DNA of 64,000 bases from Strongylocentrotus purpuratus (Eukaryota > Echinodermata > Echinoidea > Camarodonta > Strongylocentrotidae): the NCBI RefSeq assembly GCF_000002235.5, contig NW_022145596.1, positions 31,036,140 through 31,100,139 on the forward strand, written 5' to 3'. This document shows, piece after piece, positions 27,738-41,838 of this stretch. Under the pieces are notes generated by a model that worked only from the letters and a program-made list of their open reading frames with translations, ran no database searches and was not told the DNA's origin. The position numbers and the translations under genes were made by a program. Within the stretch, counting starts at the first letter, position 1; every line of letters starts with the position of its first letter.

Positions 27738-30700
27738 CTCTCCCTCTCCCTCTCTCTCTTCGTTCTTCGATCTAGGCATTCCATATCACTCACTGACCGT
27801 CTAGCTGACCGCCTAGCTGACTGACCGGCCTTGCTCAGACCAATTTCTTTATTCTTATGTGGTCAGTAAGGTCTTCTTCGTCACAATTAATTAGCAGAAA
27901 TCCCTGCTGGTCATTTGCCGCAGGTCAAATTACTCACCACGGTCTTGTAAGGGACAGAGGTGATAGACTGGACATGCGTTGATGGTCAGTCTGATAGACG
28001 GCAATCCCATGATGCTGCAGTTAATTTTGTCCCATGGTCAGTAATATCACATGACGGCTGATGGGCAATAATTTATAGCATATATGTTCATGAAAATTAA
28101 GTCATTTACTTTGAATTATTAGGTGATTTATGCAATACATGACATGACTGCAAGATTGCTAAATTATTTTTAGAATGTCTTTCTCTGTTATGACACCATG
28201 GTTAATTTTAAAGGGATCTGGTAACTTTGTCTCAGATTCTGAAACCAAATTCTGGATTTAGCTCATGCTGCAATGATAATTATAAACCTTTAGGTCAGTC
28301 AGGAACCCCATGACTTTTACAAGCCGATCGCCTGTCTGATTATCAAGATATTTATGATTGGAGTTACAAATTTTGGAAACCGTTTGCCAAATGGTTTTCA
28401 TAATACTACAGTCTATTGGGGAAAACGAGTACGGTAAAACCGGTCACTCAAAGATTTTTACTTTTTTGAGGCACTTCTTGATCATTTTGAAGCACATTTT
28501 TTTTAGGGCTTCAATATTACACCATATCACAGACACTGATAACACGTAGGGCCGTGTATCTCTAATTTAACATTGTTAAACGATCCCTTTAATAGATGGT
28601 GTCTTGATGGATGCAGATCAGTGATGATAGCTGACAGAAAGAAAATAGTTTCTGTACACCTAGATCACATTCTATGCAGTATTCTGTCTTTCTAGAGGCC
28701 TAGAGGAAATGTTAGCATTGACTTTATGCACAGAGTCAAACATGAGAAACATGCATGTCGTGCTTCTGACTATTCCTCAGGCTTACAAGCACCTGAAGGG
28801 CCTCTTTCCAGCCACCTAACGTACCAACGGCTATGTCCATAAGATAAAAATCTACGGCAGTATACCTGAGAGCACATATGTCACGAAGGAGAAACTTACT
28901 AATTTTCTGACTGTTGACTCACTATAAAATAAATGTTGTGATGTTGCAGGGAAAAAATACATGGGGGCTCGAGCGAAGATGCCCCCTAAATGCCAAAAAG
29001 AGCCCCCACAAATTTGCTTAGAGTTCAATGCAAAACAAATTAAACAGTGTTATTTTTATGCAAGTAAGCTTAAAAAGTAGCCCCTGAAATTGAAGGAAAA
29101 AAATCCCTGTGATGTTGGAGAGGGGGGGGGGGGAATTGGTGAGATGAGTCATAACTTTCCCCCTTTTCTAGTTCCTTAAGACCTCTTGATCTAGATTCTC
29201 TGCCTATGATTTTTGTGAATCAACCCATTAATATGTCATTGCATTAGACACATTCAGAGGTGACGGAGGCAAGTAGTGGGAACACTTGACTTGACAGGTG
29301 AAGGTCATTGGTTCAAGCCAGGGTATGGCACTTAATTATTTCCTTTCTTAATACAATCTTCTGCAGTTGCCTTTCTCCACCCAGGTGTAGTCGAAGAACA
29401 TTTTGTAGGGAGACATTCCTTGAATGCTGTGAGAGCCAAAATTTGTAACCAAGCTCGAGTTGGGGTAATATAGGAATGACTTGACCACAGGGGACCAATG
29501 GAAAATAGGACCAGTGTAGGACCACTGAGACACCTACATTTATCAAAGCAGTTGTTTCAGAGGCACAACTTTATTTCAAGGAATTTTTATGTTCCAGAAA
29601 GGGAAACATCCATTTGTTGATGTTGTTCTTAGATCTTTGTACTGAAAATGAATCAATGGGCATTGAAATTAAATTATAGAGGATTGGCAAAAATAAATAA
29701 GGTTTTTTCAAGTTTCCCTTCTGTCGTTCTCAAGTGAGAAATGTTCTATTATCTGTTTGAATAATAATGTGAGGAATAATATGTTGTACATTTCAAAACT
29801 GAAATTAGCCTCAGGAGTTCTTTCTTCTCAGTCAATGAATAATCAATGAATGATCATAGTATCTGTACCTGTTGACATATAAATTATTCTGAAGATTTTT
29901 TTATTTTTTTATTTTTAATTTTTAAAGATGTTCCCAATAGTTGATCCTATGAGTCACTCTCAATTCTTGCATGTGGAATGGATATATGGGTAATGAAGAC
30001 TAAGATATTGGTGTGATGGGGATTAAGATTCATGCATGTCTAAAGAAATCTTTCAGGAGAAAATGACAAATTTACATATAGATTGGAATTTTTGAGGGGA
30101 AACAAAAAAAATCTATTTTTTTCTTCTGAAAGCTTCTCATGAATCACAGGCTTGTAATGTTTATTATACTAAGGATTTAGAAATTAGGATTATACATGGT
30201 AAAAGGGAAAAGAAATTTAAAAGCAGAAGAAAAAGAAAAAAACATGCATTTCTTGGAAAAATCTCATATCATAGACTGTTCTACCAAAATGAATTCATGA
30301 GTAACTTTCATCTATCCATGCACTATCATTAACCTACATAGCAAATCTGATACTTTTAAAGAAGATAGCTGTCGTGAAAATGGAGATTAGAAGGGAAATA
30401 TACGAAGGAGGATACCTTCCAGCTTAGGAATTCATGAATATTAATGATCCTTGTCCATTATGATTTTTTTCCATAAAACTTTTGTTGATAAAGATACCAT
30501 CTTACTGTCACTTTTAACTCAGAATACTTCTAATGCACTGTTACCCCAAGCACTCTTTTTCCTTAGATGACCGAAACTCATGAATTTCGATGATTTATCT
30601 CCAGTAAGTCCAGCTTAAAGTCGTAAAGAGGATTAAAAGAAAACCCTATAGAGCTGACCCAGTTTGGATGTAGGTACATGTATTTTCTATTTTGAATGTT

Positions 30701-33431
30701 ACAATGTTGTCTTTAGATGTGTCATGTTGGTTTAGCAACATGCATGAGGGGGGGGGGGGGTCTCGTACGGCTGTATCCTTTCATTGAGTATTTATGATTT
30801 CTCACCACATGGCCTGAAACAAAGCTTTCCTACTAATGAACTTGTCCATCAAATGAGTCATCTACCTCACTTTTGCTCAGAGATTCTTCAATATTAAAAT
30901 GACTTGATTTAAAAAAATTAAAAAAAGTCATACCTATACAGGCTTTGAAAAGTGTATTTGTCACAAATTTTTGCTTTATGAAGTTTGATAGATCCTAATT
31001 ATCAATAGAGCTGCAAAGTATTAAACCATTTGTTGAGAGTCAAAATGATAAAAAAATATATATATTCAGAGTTGAAAATGGTCAAAAAATATTTTCCGTG
31101 GTGGTTTTTTCCCCACTGTTATTCAGCTAGTTCTAGACTACATGTTTTTTAAATTTTAATAGGATTACGCAACTTGTCCTCTTTAAGTCATTCCATTATA
31201 ATCCACTGAATACAGGTAATTTGTTTTCCCCGTCAAACTAAGACCTTCAGCTGCTGTGAACACTTCTAGGGTGTGTTCACACAATTTTTGAAGCTACAAT
31301 CACAAATGAATCACAAATCAAAACACTATTAAAAAATATGGTTACTGTGGGAGAGTGTTCAAGCTTCTTTTTTTTTTTATCAACGTCGATTCCCGCTCAT
31401 TTCAAGCCTAGCCACTGCTCATCACACTGTGCAGTTTGACCCAGGAAGTATAGGTCAACTTCGTCTTGTGCTTTCTGAATTTGTTTACGGTCGACTGTCG
31501 GCCAAACCGGAAGCAGGCCATGATAATGACGTTATAGAATCATGATGGAGATATTCGTTCGTTCAAGCTGAATCACGATACAAAACGCATCTTTTTCAGT
31601 GTTTCATGTTCGCCTTTTTAAACACGTTTATTTGTACGACCGACGAAAAATTGCTTGAACGCAAACATGTTTTTAAACTAAACGTCTTTGTAAACGATGT
31701 TTTTAAGGTGAAAAAGTGTTACTTGAATGCACCCATAGTCACTGCTTTGTTGCCCCTCCATGATTCCAAGGCCTCCTGCCTGCTAAGACTTCAAATAGCT
31801 GTCTATTCCATAATGTTTAAGATCGTTGTTTATCAGTATACAAGCAACCATGATGACAGGTATATCACCACTGAGTCAGATGATACAGGATGTAATGTAT
31901 TTCTTAACCGTTGCTAGACAGGCAAGCAGCGCACACGTGACAGATCATTCATGTGCACTCGCTCGAGGATGATATGTCTTGTCACGGGCGGCGGCATGAA
32001 CTGACTGCTTACAGGCAAAAACCTTTAATGTCACTAGTACTATAAAGTCTTTTATCTAGTTAATCCAACAACTTTTGAGTTCTGCCCCAGCACTAATGTC
32101 CTGTGGCAAGACATCAACTTAAATTTGCCTCTCCGTCCAGGTGAGGTAAATGGGCACCTGGCAGGAATTAATTCCTTGAAATACTAGACCACTTATGGCA
32201 ACCAATGCTAAAGCTGGGTAACTACATGTAGTTGTAGAGTTGTAGTTGTAGAGTGTCAGGAGTGTCAAGTCTGACAGACATAAGTGCTATACAAGACCCC
32301 ACTATTATTTTTAGAAGTTATAGTAGTATCATATTAGTATTATTAGTAATATTAGTATTAGTATTAATAATTTTATTATGATTATTATTATTATTGTTGT
32401 CATTACTATTATTATTATTGTCATTTTTTTCTTCAAATTTTTATTATTATTATTACTATTGTTATTGTTATTTTATCATTATTATATTTACATTTGTATT
32501 ATTATTATCATTGTTATTATAACAGACAACCAGTTTAAGTTGGTAAGTCTTTTATCATCCATAATCTATTTCACAGGTTGCTAATGGTTCCGTTTGGTAT
32601 CATCACATCAAGAGATTTGTTATTTTTTATGAAATAATTGGATAAAATCTAATGTCGTTGAGGATACATAATCGTACACTTGATGACTTGAGATAATTAA
32701 TCTAAAGTGGAATTAAGTCATCCTATGTATAGTCTCAGATGATAGATGTGTGAAATGTGTGTCTACTTGCATCAAAAAAAGATAATAGGGTTGAGATAGA
32801 AAAGCGTGTCCCCCTGTCAAATGATCTTAACCGATGATGAACAATGAGTAAGACATCCCTGGAGGCTACATAATAAAGCCATTCATTTTGATAATACATC
32901 TCAATAAAGAGCGCTTCATCCTCATTGGCTTGTTGATCCAAAAAGCAGTGAATCAGGAGGCTTTTTATGTTATTTTGATGAGCTGGTTTGAGTTCATGAT
33001 TGAGGAAAGAGATAATTGAATGATAGAGACAGTGAAAAGAAGGTGATTGTAGTCGTGGGTAACGGGAGGATGTGGGGTCGTGGGATTATTTAAGGCACCA
33101 TGTCACTTTTTCAAGTGAAAATGAGGGTGTTTCAATTGAGAGTTACACTGCCTGAGTAAGAGAAATGGAGAGAAACAGGCAAAAAAAGAGAGAGATAGAG
33201 AGAGAGAGAAAGATAGTATAGAGAGAGAGAGCGAGGGGGGAGAGAGAGAAAGAGAGAGAGAGAGGGGGAGAGAGAGAGAGAGTGGGAAGAAAGAGAAAGA
33301 GAGAGAGAGAGGGAGAGAGAGAGAGGGGGGAGAGAGAGAGAGAGAGTGGGAAGAAAGAGAGAGAGTGAGAGAGAGAGAGGGAGAGAGAGAGAGAGAGAGA
33401 GAGTGGGAAGAAAGAGAAAGAGAGAGAGAGG

Positions 33432-33462
<31 letters not shown>

Positions 33463-34935
33463 AGGAGAGGGAGAAAAGTGGCTCAAGTGGGGGGGGGGGA
33501 TTTAGTAAAAGGTATATTGGATAATTGAATGAAAAAAGATAAATAAGAAAACAGAGGGAGGCAGTTGATAGAAAGAGGGGTGGAAAACTACACAGAGAGA
33601 TTGAAGGAAGAAAATAATTCAATTTTTAAAATCTTATTAATATACATTAAATTCTTTGTCCTGATAATATTATAAAATAATATAAAATTATCAATAGTTT
33701 GCAATCTAAGCCTGTACTCCATCTTTGATGAGATACAGCTCACCGATATGCTGCCATGCAAAAGACATATCAGCTTACCTGTAACTTGTATACAAAATAA
33801 TCTGGGGGATGTTTCACAAAGATCTGAAGTTGAACTTATCTCTAAGTTGGACTTAAAAATTATGGAAAGCCGATAGCATCATTGAAAATATTTTGTAAAA
33901 GTTATTTCAAGAGGCATAAAATGTTGATTCAAATGATTCATACTTTCTATTATCAAGGATATTTCATGTTCTTGATGTGGAATTTATGTAAAGTCTAAAA
34001 TACTTCAATTTTTGTTTTTGGAAATATTTTATTTTTAGGCTACAAATGGCTCTCCATAATTTGTAAGTCCAACTTAGAGTTAAGTTCGACTTAGGATCTT
34101 TGTGAAACACCCCCCAGGATTTTTTTTTTGCAGCTCTAATCATTTTGTGATACACTAAATAAAGTGATTGAATATTTCCATTTCATTCTGATATTCTATG
34201 AATTAATTATGGGTGACTCATAGGGTAGCATACGAAGGTGGTAAGATTAACTTTGAGGAGGAGGGGAAGGGGCAAAGCATTTCCACCTGCTTACCATCCA
34301 TCATGCATAGGGCATGAATGAAGAGGATACAATGAGCCAGCCGAACAAACAGTTGTTATAATGTATACTTTTCATCACCGGCTTCTACTGTTGCACGTAA
34401 TAGAAAGCTGCAGTCGTATGCAATTTATGAAATATGTAACTTAGTTCTTATTTCACCACACTGTTTTAAAACAATATTTTATTATTTTTTCACTATCATT
34501 ATTAAATGTTTGCGCTGAAATCATGATCATAATGATAGTAATGGTTATAATAATAATGAGCACTTCTCGTGTGTTTTCTACAGAGACTACAGATTTTCTC
34601 TTTTCATTCCTAGTGTTCAAAACGTTTCCTATTTATGTAACACCACTCTAACCCTTACCCCAAAGCATATCATTCTCCAATCCGTGACTTGTTACCGTTC
34701 GGGTATAAGCTTTTACGAGGTCCTCATACATGATAGATGGGTGTGTGGTATATACCCCTACCCCCTAGAGAGATATGTTTCACTCTCTTTATGAATATTA
34801 GATGGAGACAATGTTGAGTGTATAAAGATAGTGAAAAATACACAACCACATAGTGATGAGAGCAGAGTGGGTGGGAGTAGAGAAGGTGGATAATGGAGGA
34901 GGGGGGGTGGGGGGTTCAGAAAGAAAATTGTGAAG

Positions 34936-34983
<48 letters not shown>

Positions 34984-37900
34984 AAAGGGAGAGAGAAAGA
35001 GAGAAAAGGGAGGGAGAGAGAGAGAGAGAAAAAAATAGAGGGAGGGAGAAAGAGAGAGAGGGAGAGGGGGTGGAGATGAGAGGTAGATAGAGAGGGATAT
35101 GCTGGAATTGATATACTATGGAAATGGAATTTCAGAAGGAAATAGTTTGGAAGGTTATCAGGACAAGAAACAGTTGACGTAAAATTTAGTCATAAAGTAA
35201 ATAATAGATCACATATTTGATTAAGCGAGAAGGAAATATGTGAAAACTACAGTAGATATGTTGAAAAATTGAAAAGGATATGTAAATAATAGCATTGTAA
35301 AGGTAAATATGAATGAAATATTTCATCCAAAGTAAGATGAAAAAGATGAACAGATATAGGATGAAGTATAAAAATTGATGTAAGATATAAGATTTGAGAT
35401 GTTTGGTGTGTTAAAGGAAGAAGACACAAATAGAGATGGAAAATAAAAGGAAATGAAGAGAGGAAGGGGAGGTGAAGAAAAAGAGGACGGGAATATATCG
35501 AGAATAAATCTGGAGAGGGGAGATTGGAGAGAGTGAGTACCCTGCCATTAATTGAGATTACATTCTAGCGTGATAGATTGAGATCTTATACATCAAGTTC
35601 AGTGTTTGCTCTCAGCCTTGTTCATACACAAGGCTGTAAACTGCCTTTTAAAGGTTAACCTGGCACAATAAGATCCATTTTGCTTGATATTTCGCATGTG
35701 AATGAATGGCAAGTTGGAATGCGAAGAGCGGTAGCTGTGCTGAGCATAGGCCCTATAGCATTCACTTCAATTCAAATTTTATTCGTCCAAATTAAATAAA
35801 CGGAATGTTACATGAGATTTTTTCAAAAGGAATAAAAATACATATTTAAACAACAAAAAGCGCTATAGTTCTCCTTAGAACTATGAGCTAAGAAAGATAA
35901 CAAACAGTCCTTTTCAGGACTACACACCCCAAGAAAGATTACCGAGTCAGAGTCCTTTTCAGGACTCCTCAACCCTCTCTCTCTCCCTCACATGGTGTAC
36001 CCGCGAGCCTACTGTATAAAAACAGTAATGATTTGAATACTTATTAAGTGATAAATATACATTGATGTTGACATAGACATTAAAGTAATATTATACATAG
36101 CATGAGCAAAGGAAGAGTAAAAAGGAGAAAGAGGCGGATAGAGGAAGAAGGAGAGTAGATCAAGGTGGGGAGAGAAGGGACTAAGTCAGAAGAAGGGGAA
36201 GGATACATAGAGAGAGCAGGAAAGAGAGGCATTAGAGAGCTGATGCGAAGTAAAGAACAGAGAAGTAGGGATTGCTGTAGGAAGAAAGAGAGAATATCAT
36301 GAAATGATAAAGGTATTGAAACGAGAAGATTTTGAAATCAATACTTATTTTTTGTTATAAAATACAGAAATGTCAAGTGCAATCAACTTTTGTTATTTTA
36401 TTTTGCTATGTTTTTAAAGGTTTTTATAGACAGTATACCGGTACCACATAATGTGTAAATGAGGCCTTAACATCATCCTCTTCTTGCCCCTCACTCAAGA
36501 GCAATCTCCATGACAACCAGAGTGATGTTGCAGGAGATGATGGATGGAAGGAAGAGATTGAGACTTAAAGTATATATTTATAGTACTCATTGGAATTAAC
36601 CCATATTCCACTCAAGCGATTACTCATCCCGAAAAGGGTTGCTTGAATCTGTCTGAAACTGTACAGATCTTTTTTGAGTACTTGAACTAAAAAATGTTAC
36701 TAATCAAAGGAAGAGGGAACATGTTTTTTAATTTTATTATATGTATACAGGCTTTTACATGGAATATATTGATTCTTTTAAAAAATCAAGGAATGAAACA
36801 GTATTAAGGTGCATCATATTATTCATGTGTGTCCTGCATATGGTCTAGATTCAAAGGAAACTAGGATACATGTAGTAAAAAAACTTATGAATTTAAGTTT
36901 GTATCATTTCATGTTTTTTAAACAAAGGTATTTATTGAATGTTAGGACAAATGTGTCATAAAAAAAAACAAGATATGTGTTACCAAAAAGGTGTACCTTC
37001 TGATAAAACTAAATGAAACACACATACAGTATGCCAGCCAAGGCTTTAGACATGTAATATCAGAAACAAGAGGGTCCTGCTATATTTCATTCTTAATGAA
37101 TAAGTTTCTTCTTCTTCTTTTTTTTTTTGGGGGGGGGGGGAAGTCATTCTGAATTTAGGGGACTATTTGCCCTATGTGATCATACATATTTAACAGTAAA
37201 TACACCTCAAAGAGTATATTGAGTTGAAGGGAGAGGGGGGAAGCGAAAGCAATACAAATATCTGTGTGACCTCTGAATGAATGTAAGAGTAATTGATCCA
37301 ATCCTCTGTCATCGATGACTCAATTTGTTATAGATCTACAATTTGTTCTGTCACTCTGTATTCAGGCATCTTTAATGCCGGGTGTGTGTTCATACTCAAA
37401 CTGATACAAACGCTGTTATTTGTGAGGCTACAGAAAGGGACCATGCGACAGCGATAAATACTCTGCCTTGGATTTCCGACATTTGTCAAATTCCTAACTT
37501 CAATCCCTGGACCCAATACTGTTCATGACCCTAATCCAAAAATTTACTTACAAAAACCTAATGGCAACTGAAGCACTTTGACAAAGTGACCCCAAATCTT
37601 TAAAGATTTGAAGCCAGAAGCAAAATGTGACCTAAGCAAGTGTCATCTCGCCATAATTTGGTCTATTACCATGGCCATTTTTAACGTAAATTATGGTAGT
37701 TGAAATGACTTGAAATCTTGGTAGTTAATTAGTCATAATTGAATTGAATTTAATTGAATTGAATTTCTTTATTGTCATGCACAAAATAAAATGAAGGCTT
37801 AAAAATCGTCTTACTGCTCACATTTGTATAAAATATAACAATACATTAACATATCATAGACAAATAACTACAAATAACATAAATAACATAACATAATGGT

Positions 37901-40900
37901 TAATTAGACAGCAGTACACAAAGTGAAACTCAATCCCTACCCTTCTCCCCAAAGTAAAATTTTAAGGGACACATCTTCAATTGTTTTCTTTGTGTTTGAT
38001 ATATATTCATATATGTTTATATATGTGCATAGATCCTTTTAGTAAGTAGATATACCGGTAGACAAGAAGCTTCTGTTGCTGATTGATAAGTCTCTGTACA
38101 TTTAGATTAAACTAATTCATGCAAGTATTAGCTATATGTAGCAGTCTCTGCAAATATTTGTACAATCATATAATAAAGTATGCATTATTTTTCACACACA
38201 TAGTTTAAAGAAATTTTAACCCTCTTCTGGTTGATCGTATCTGCCCATGCATTCAAATTGACGTAGTTAATGAGCTGTCATTTTAAATCTAGACCCTGTC
38301 AACGATATGTGTTGTTGCCTCCGTGTATGAACGCAGCCAGTAATACACGATAGAGACAGGAAACCGCAATCTTTCCCCCACAACTGTTCGAGCCGACCAG
38401 TTGTTTTAGTTGCAAGCAGGGTATGTTGTCATAACACAGAGAATGCCCATTGTGTGACCCGACCTTATGAACAGTAGATGGCAGCATTGCATGGTAGTTT
38501 GTACGCAATTTTTTAATGTCTTGTATCGTATCAGAAGGACAAGATCCTTGCAATCGCACTACTTGATACATGTAAGTCAACTATGCAAAGTCTGCATCAT
38601 TTGAAAGCATCAACCGGGCATGGTGGCTCAGCGGTGAGAGCGCCTGCCTCATGAACGGGAGGTCGTGGGTTTGAACCCCGGCCGAGTCATACCAAAGACT
38701 TATAACAATGGGACCTTCTGCCTTCTAGCTAGGCGCTCAGCATATTATATTGGAGAAGGGTAGTAGTAACATATTATGTTATGCAGGGCCCGCTGGAAGA
38801 GCAGTTTGATAACTGAAATTGCTACCCTGGGTAAATTAAACTTTATAATTATTATTATTATTATCAAGGAAAGGATTCTGTCATTTTGTTTTATGAGGAA
38901 TGGATCTCCTTGATGTTCAGTCTTTGAATGCTTTGCAACATCCCCCCTCCCTTTTTTTCAAATAATTCAATGAGTAATTTTGTTTCCTTCTCTCCTTCAA
39001 TTAGTCACTGCCTGTATGACACTTGAACATGTGCTGTATCCTTTGAGGTGATTTTAGGTACCTTTAGATATCATTTTTTGTGAAGAAAATCACAAATTGT
39101 CAGTCTTTATTCAAAAAGTGACATCTTATATTGAACATGAATTTGAATCATTCATGTTTCTCCTGAAGAAAAAAAACACAATGAAAATACATGCGGATAA
39201 AATATTTGATTTATAGCACTCTAACTGATCAGAGATTGTCATCCTTAGATGTTAATATACTCATATAAAAACCCTTTCCTACTATTTAGTTTGTAAATAT
39301 TATTATTCTGCTTATTCACTCAATAAATTTAAACTCTTATAGACAAAGGGTGCACATTAGTTAATATCTGAATGACTGACATAAAGAAAGAGGTACACAT
39401 GGAAATCATGATGGCTTTTGATAATGACAATTATCTACAGATCAGAGCAGCTGTATTACATGTAGTAGGGCAGTGTCAGTTGTATGAATGAGCATTCATG
39501 GATCTTCATATCAATCACAGATAGTGACTCAGCTCCGTCTTTTAATCACCTATCATCTCCGGTAGTAACACCATCAAACATCTGTTTGGAGCCAGAAGGG
39601 CTTTACAGAGCTGCCAACCATTCTGTTTTTGCCGGAATTACTCCGTTTTTCCCTCCAAATTACAGTATTACGTTTTTTCTTCATAAAATTTTTTTTTTTT
39701 TAATTTTTTTTTTACATACCACACGTCAAACAACTGCCCTAAAATGGTAATTTGATCACAAATTCAACGGAAAACTAAATTTAAAACATACTTGAAAAGA
39801 AAAATATTCTCAAAAAGAATGAAATGCCAATAATACCAAAATAACCGCCAAAAAAAATTCCTGCTTGTATGAAAAAAACAGCATGATTTTTATGAATTCC
39901 TTTTTTTTGCTTGAAATTCCTTTTTTTTGCCATCTTGATTCCTTTTTTTGGTCGCACAAGGTTGGCAGCTCTGCCTTTACTTAATATACTTAAGAGCAGA
40001 GCTTACTCCCTTCTGGCTCTGGAGTGAATGAGAGAAGAACCATCCCCTCCCTGTCACTCCCCTCCGCGGCAGAAAACAGGTCTCTGGTTACCATGGCGAG
40101 CGTATCGCCACCAGCGTCTTGACGATGAACTGTGCCGCGACATGATTCACTTGAGAGGGGTAGACTGTCTTTGTTTTGGCTTGTCTGCTGGGGAGAGTGT
40201 ATAGCCAAAGGGTGAGCTTGGGAAACACCAGCCCTTTCATAGTGGTTCAGCTTCCAATGGTAGAGTGTAGGGTATGTTGGTCAAGTAATTCTTATGAGGT
40301 AGGGGTATGTGTGAGGGGAAGGGGTATGGGTGAGGGGAAGGGGGTATGGGGTTAATGAGCCAAACAATTTATCAATACTATAATATTTATTGCTGTTGTA
40401 CAGGTGGCCATTTTACAACTATATGTACACAGAAAAGTAATATAGCAAAGTCGACAAGGTGATCAATAATAGTAATAATAGTAATAATGATAATGATTCT
40501 GTACTTCCTGTATACGGCACACAAATTTGCCTGAATGAAGCATCCTTGGTGCACATGGTTGTTGTTGTTTTTGGCTTGTTTTACCTGACTGCTAAGAAAG
40601 CATTCACCTGTAAGCCTGTAAATAAATAACCAGGGCACCAACGGCTTCGAGTCCCGGACTTGATAATTAGGATTAATGCCTTACCAAAGACTAGCGCATC
40701 AACTTGGTTTTGAACTCAGGACCTCCCAGTTAGATCACTGCTCTACCACTGAGCCACCACGCCTCCTCTTTTATCCTCTCCTTCCCTCCATTCTCTCCTC
40801 ACATGCATACTTGATTTACGCCATGGCCTAAGGATATGCAGAAATGGAAATTAATCTAGATCAATTATTTCATAGTGCTGTACATGAGCTAGAGGTGAAA

Positions 40901-41523
40901 GGTCAACATACTGTTAGAAATCCTGTCTGGCTTGGCTAGCATGGTGTCCGATTCCTATATCTTCAAGTTAATTTCCCTTTGTTGTCTGCGAGAGTAAGAA
41001 TGAAAAATACATTTTCCTTGTTAAAAATGTAGATGTAGACTCCTATGTAATGGTACGCTTGTGCATATCAACTGTGGTAAGTGAAAGGTTGAGAGTAAAA
41101 TTTGGTGCACAAGTGAAGTTTTCCATGCAGGATTATTATGTATTTTATGTATTTTTTTTTCTTACTAGATTGTTTGGTTGTGGTTGTATTAATATTCTGG
41201 GGCAATATTCTGAAAACAATATCTTTCATAAAATCAGTGTGCTTATGCAGATGTCTCCTAACTTCATGTGAATTCAGCCAGTTTTGCACAGACATTAACC
41301 AATGACTTACCCCATTCTAACTAACATAAAAGGTAAACTCATTTTCAGAATAATACCCCAGATGTTTCCTCAAAGATACACACGTAAGACTCATGATTGT
41401 CTCTGACAAATTTTTCTTTCTTTTTAGATGTTGAGGTGTGTCTATGAGTGTGCATTTTTTGTATTCAGATTTTAAACTTTGATTTTGTTTTCTCTCTCTT
41501 GCTCCCTCACCCCCTTCTCTCTC

Positions 41524-41558
<35 letters not shown>

Positions 41559-41651
41559 CTCTTTCTCTCCCTCTCTCTATATATCTCTCTCTCACTCTCA
41601 CTCTTTCTCTCTCTCTCTCTCTCTCTCCCTTTCTCTCTCTCTCTCTCCCTT

Positions 41652-41683
<32 letters not shown>

Positions 41684-41806
41684 CTCTCTCTCTCTCTTTC
41701 TCTCTCTCTCTTTCTCTCTCTCTCTCTTCTCTCTTCCTCTCTCTCTCTCTTCCCTCCCCCCTCTCTCTCTTGCCTCTTTCTCTTCCCTCCCTCTCTCTCT
41801 CTCCCC

Positions 41807-41838
<32 letters not shown>

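Noticed and set aside
35600-35864. Histone gene upstream of the histone-like hairpins
   Set aside because: No histone fold sequence in any frame; only AT-rich and retroposon-tail sequence.
38614-38690. Possible tRNA gene
   Set aside because: A and B boxes are present but the acceptor stem does not pair and a long tail follows, so it is a SINE head.
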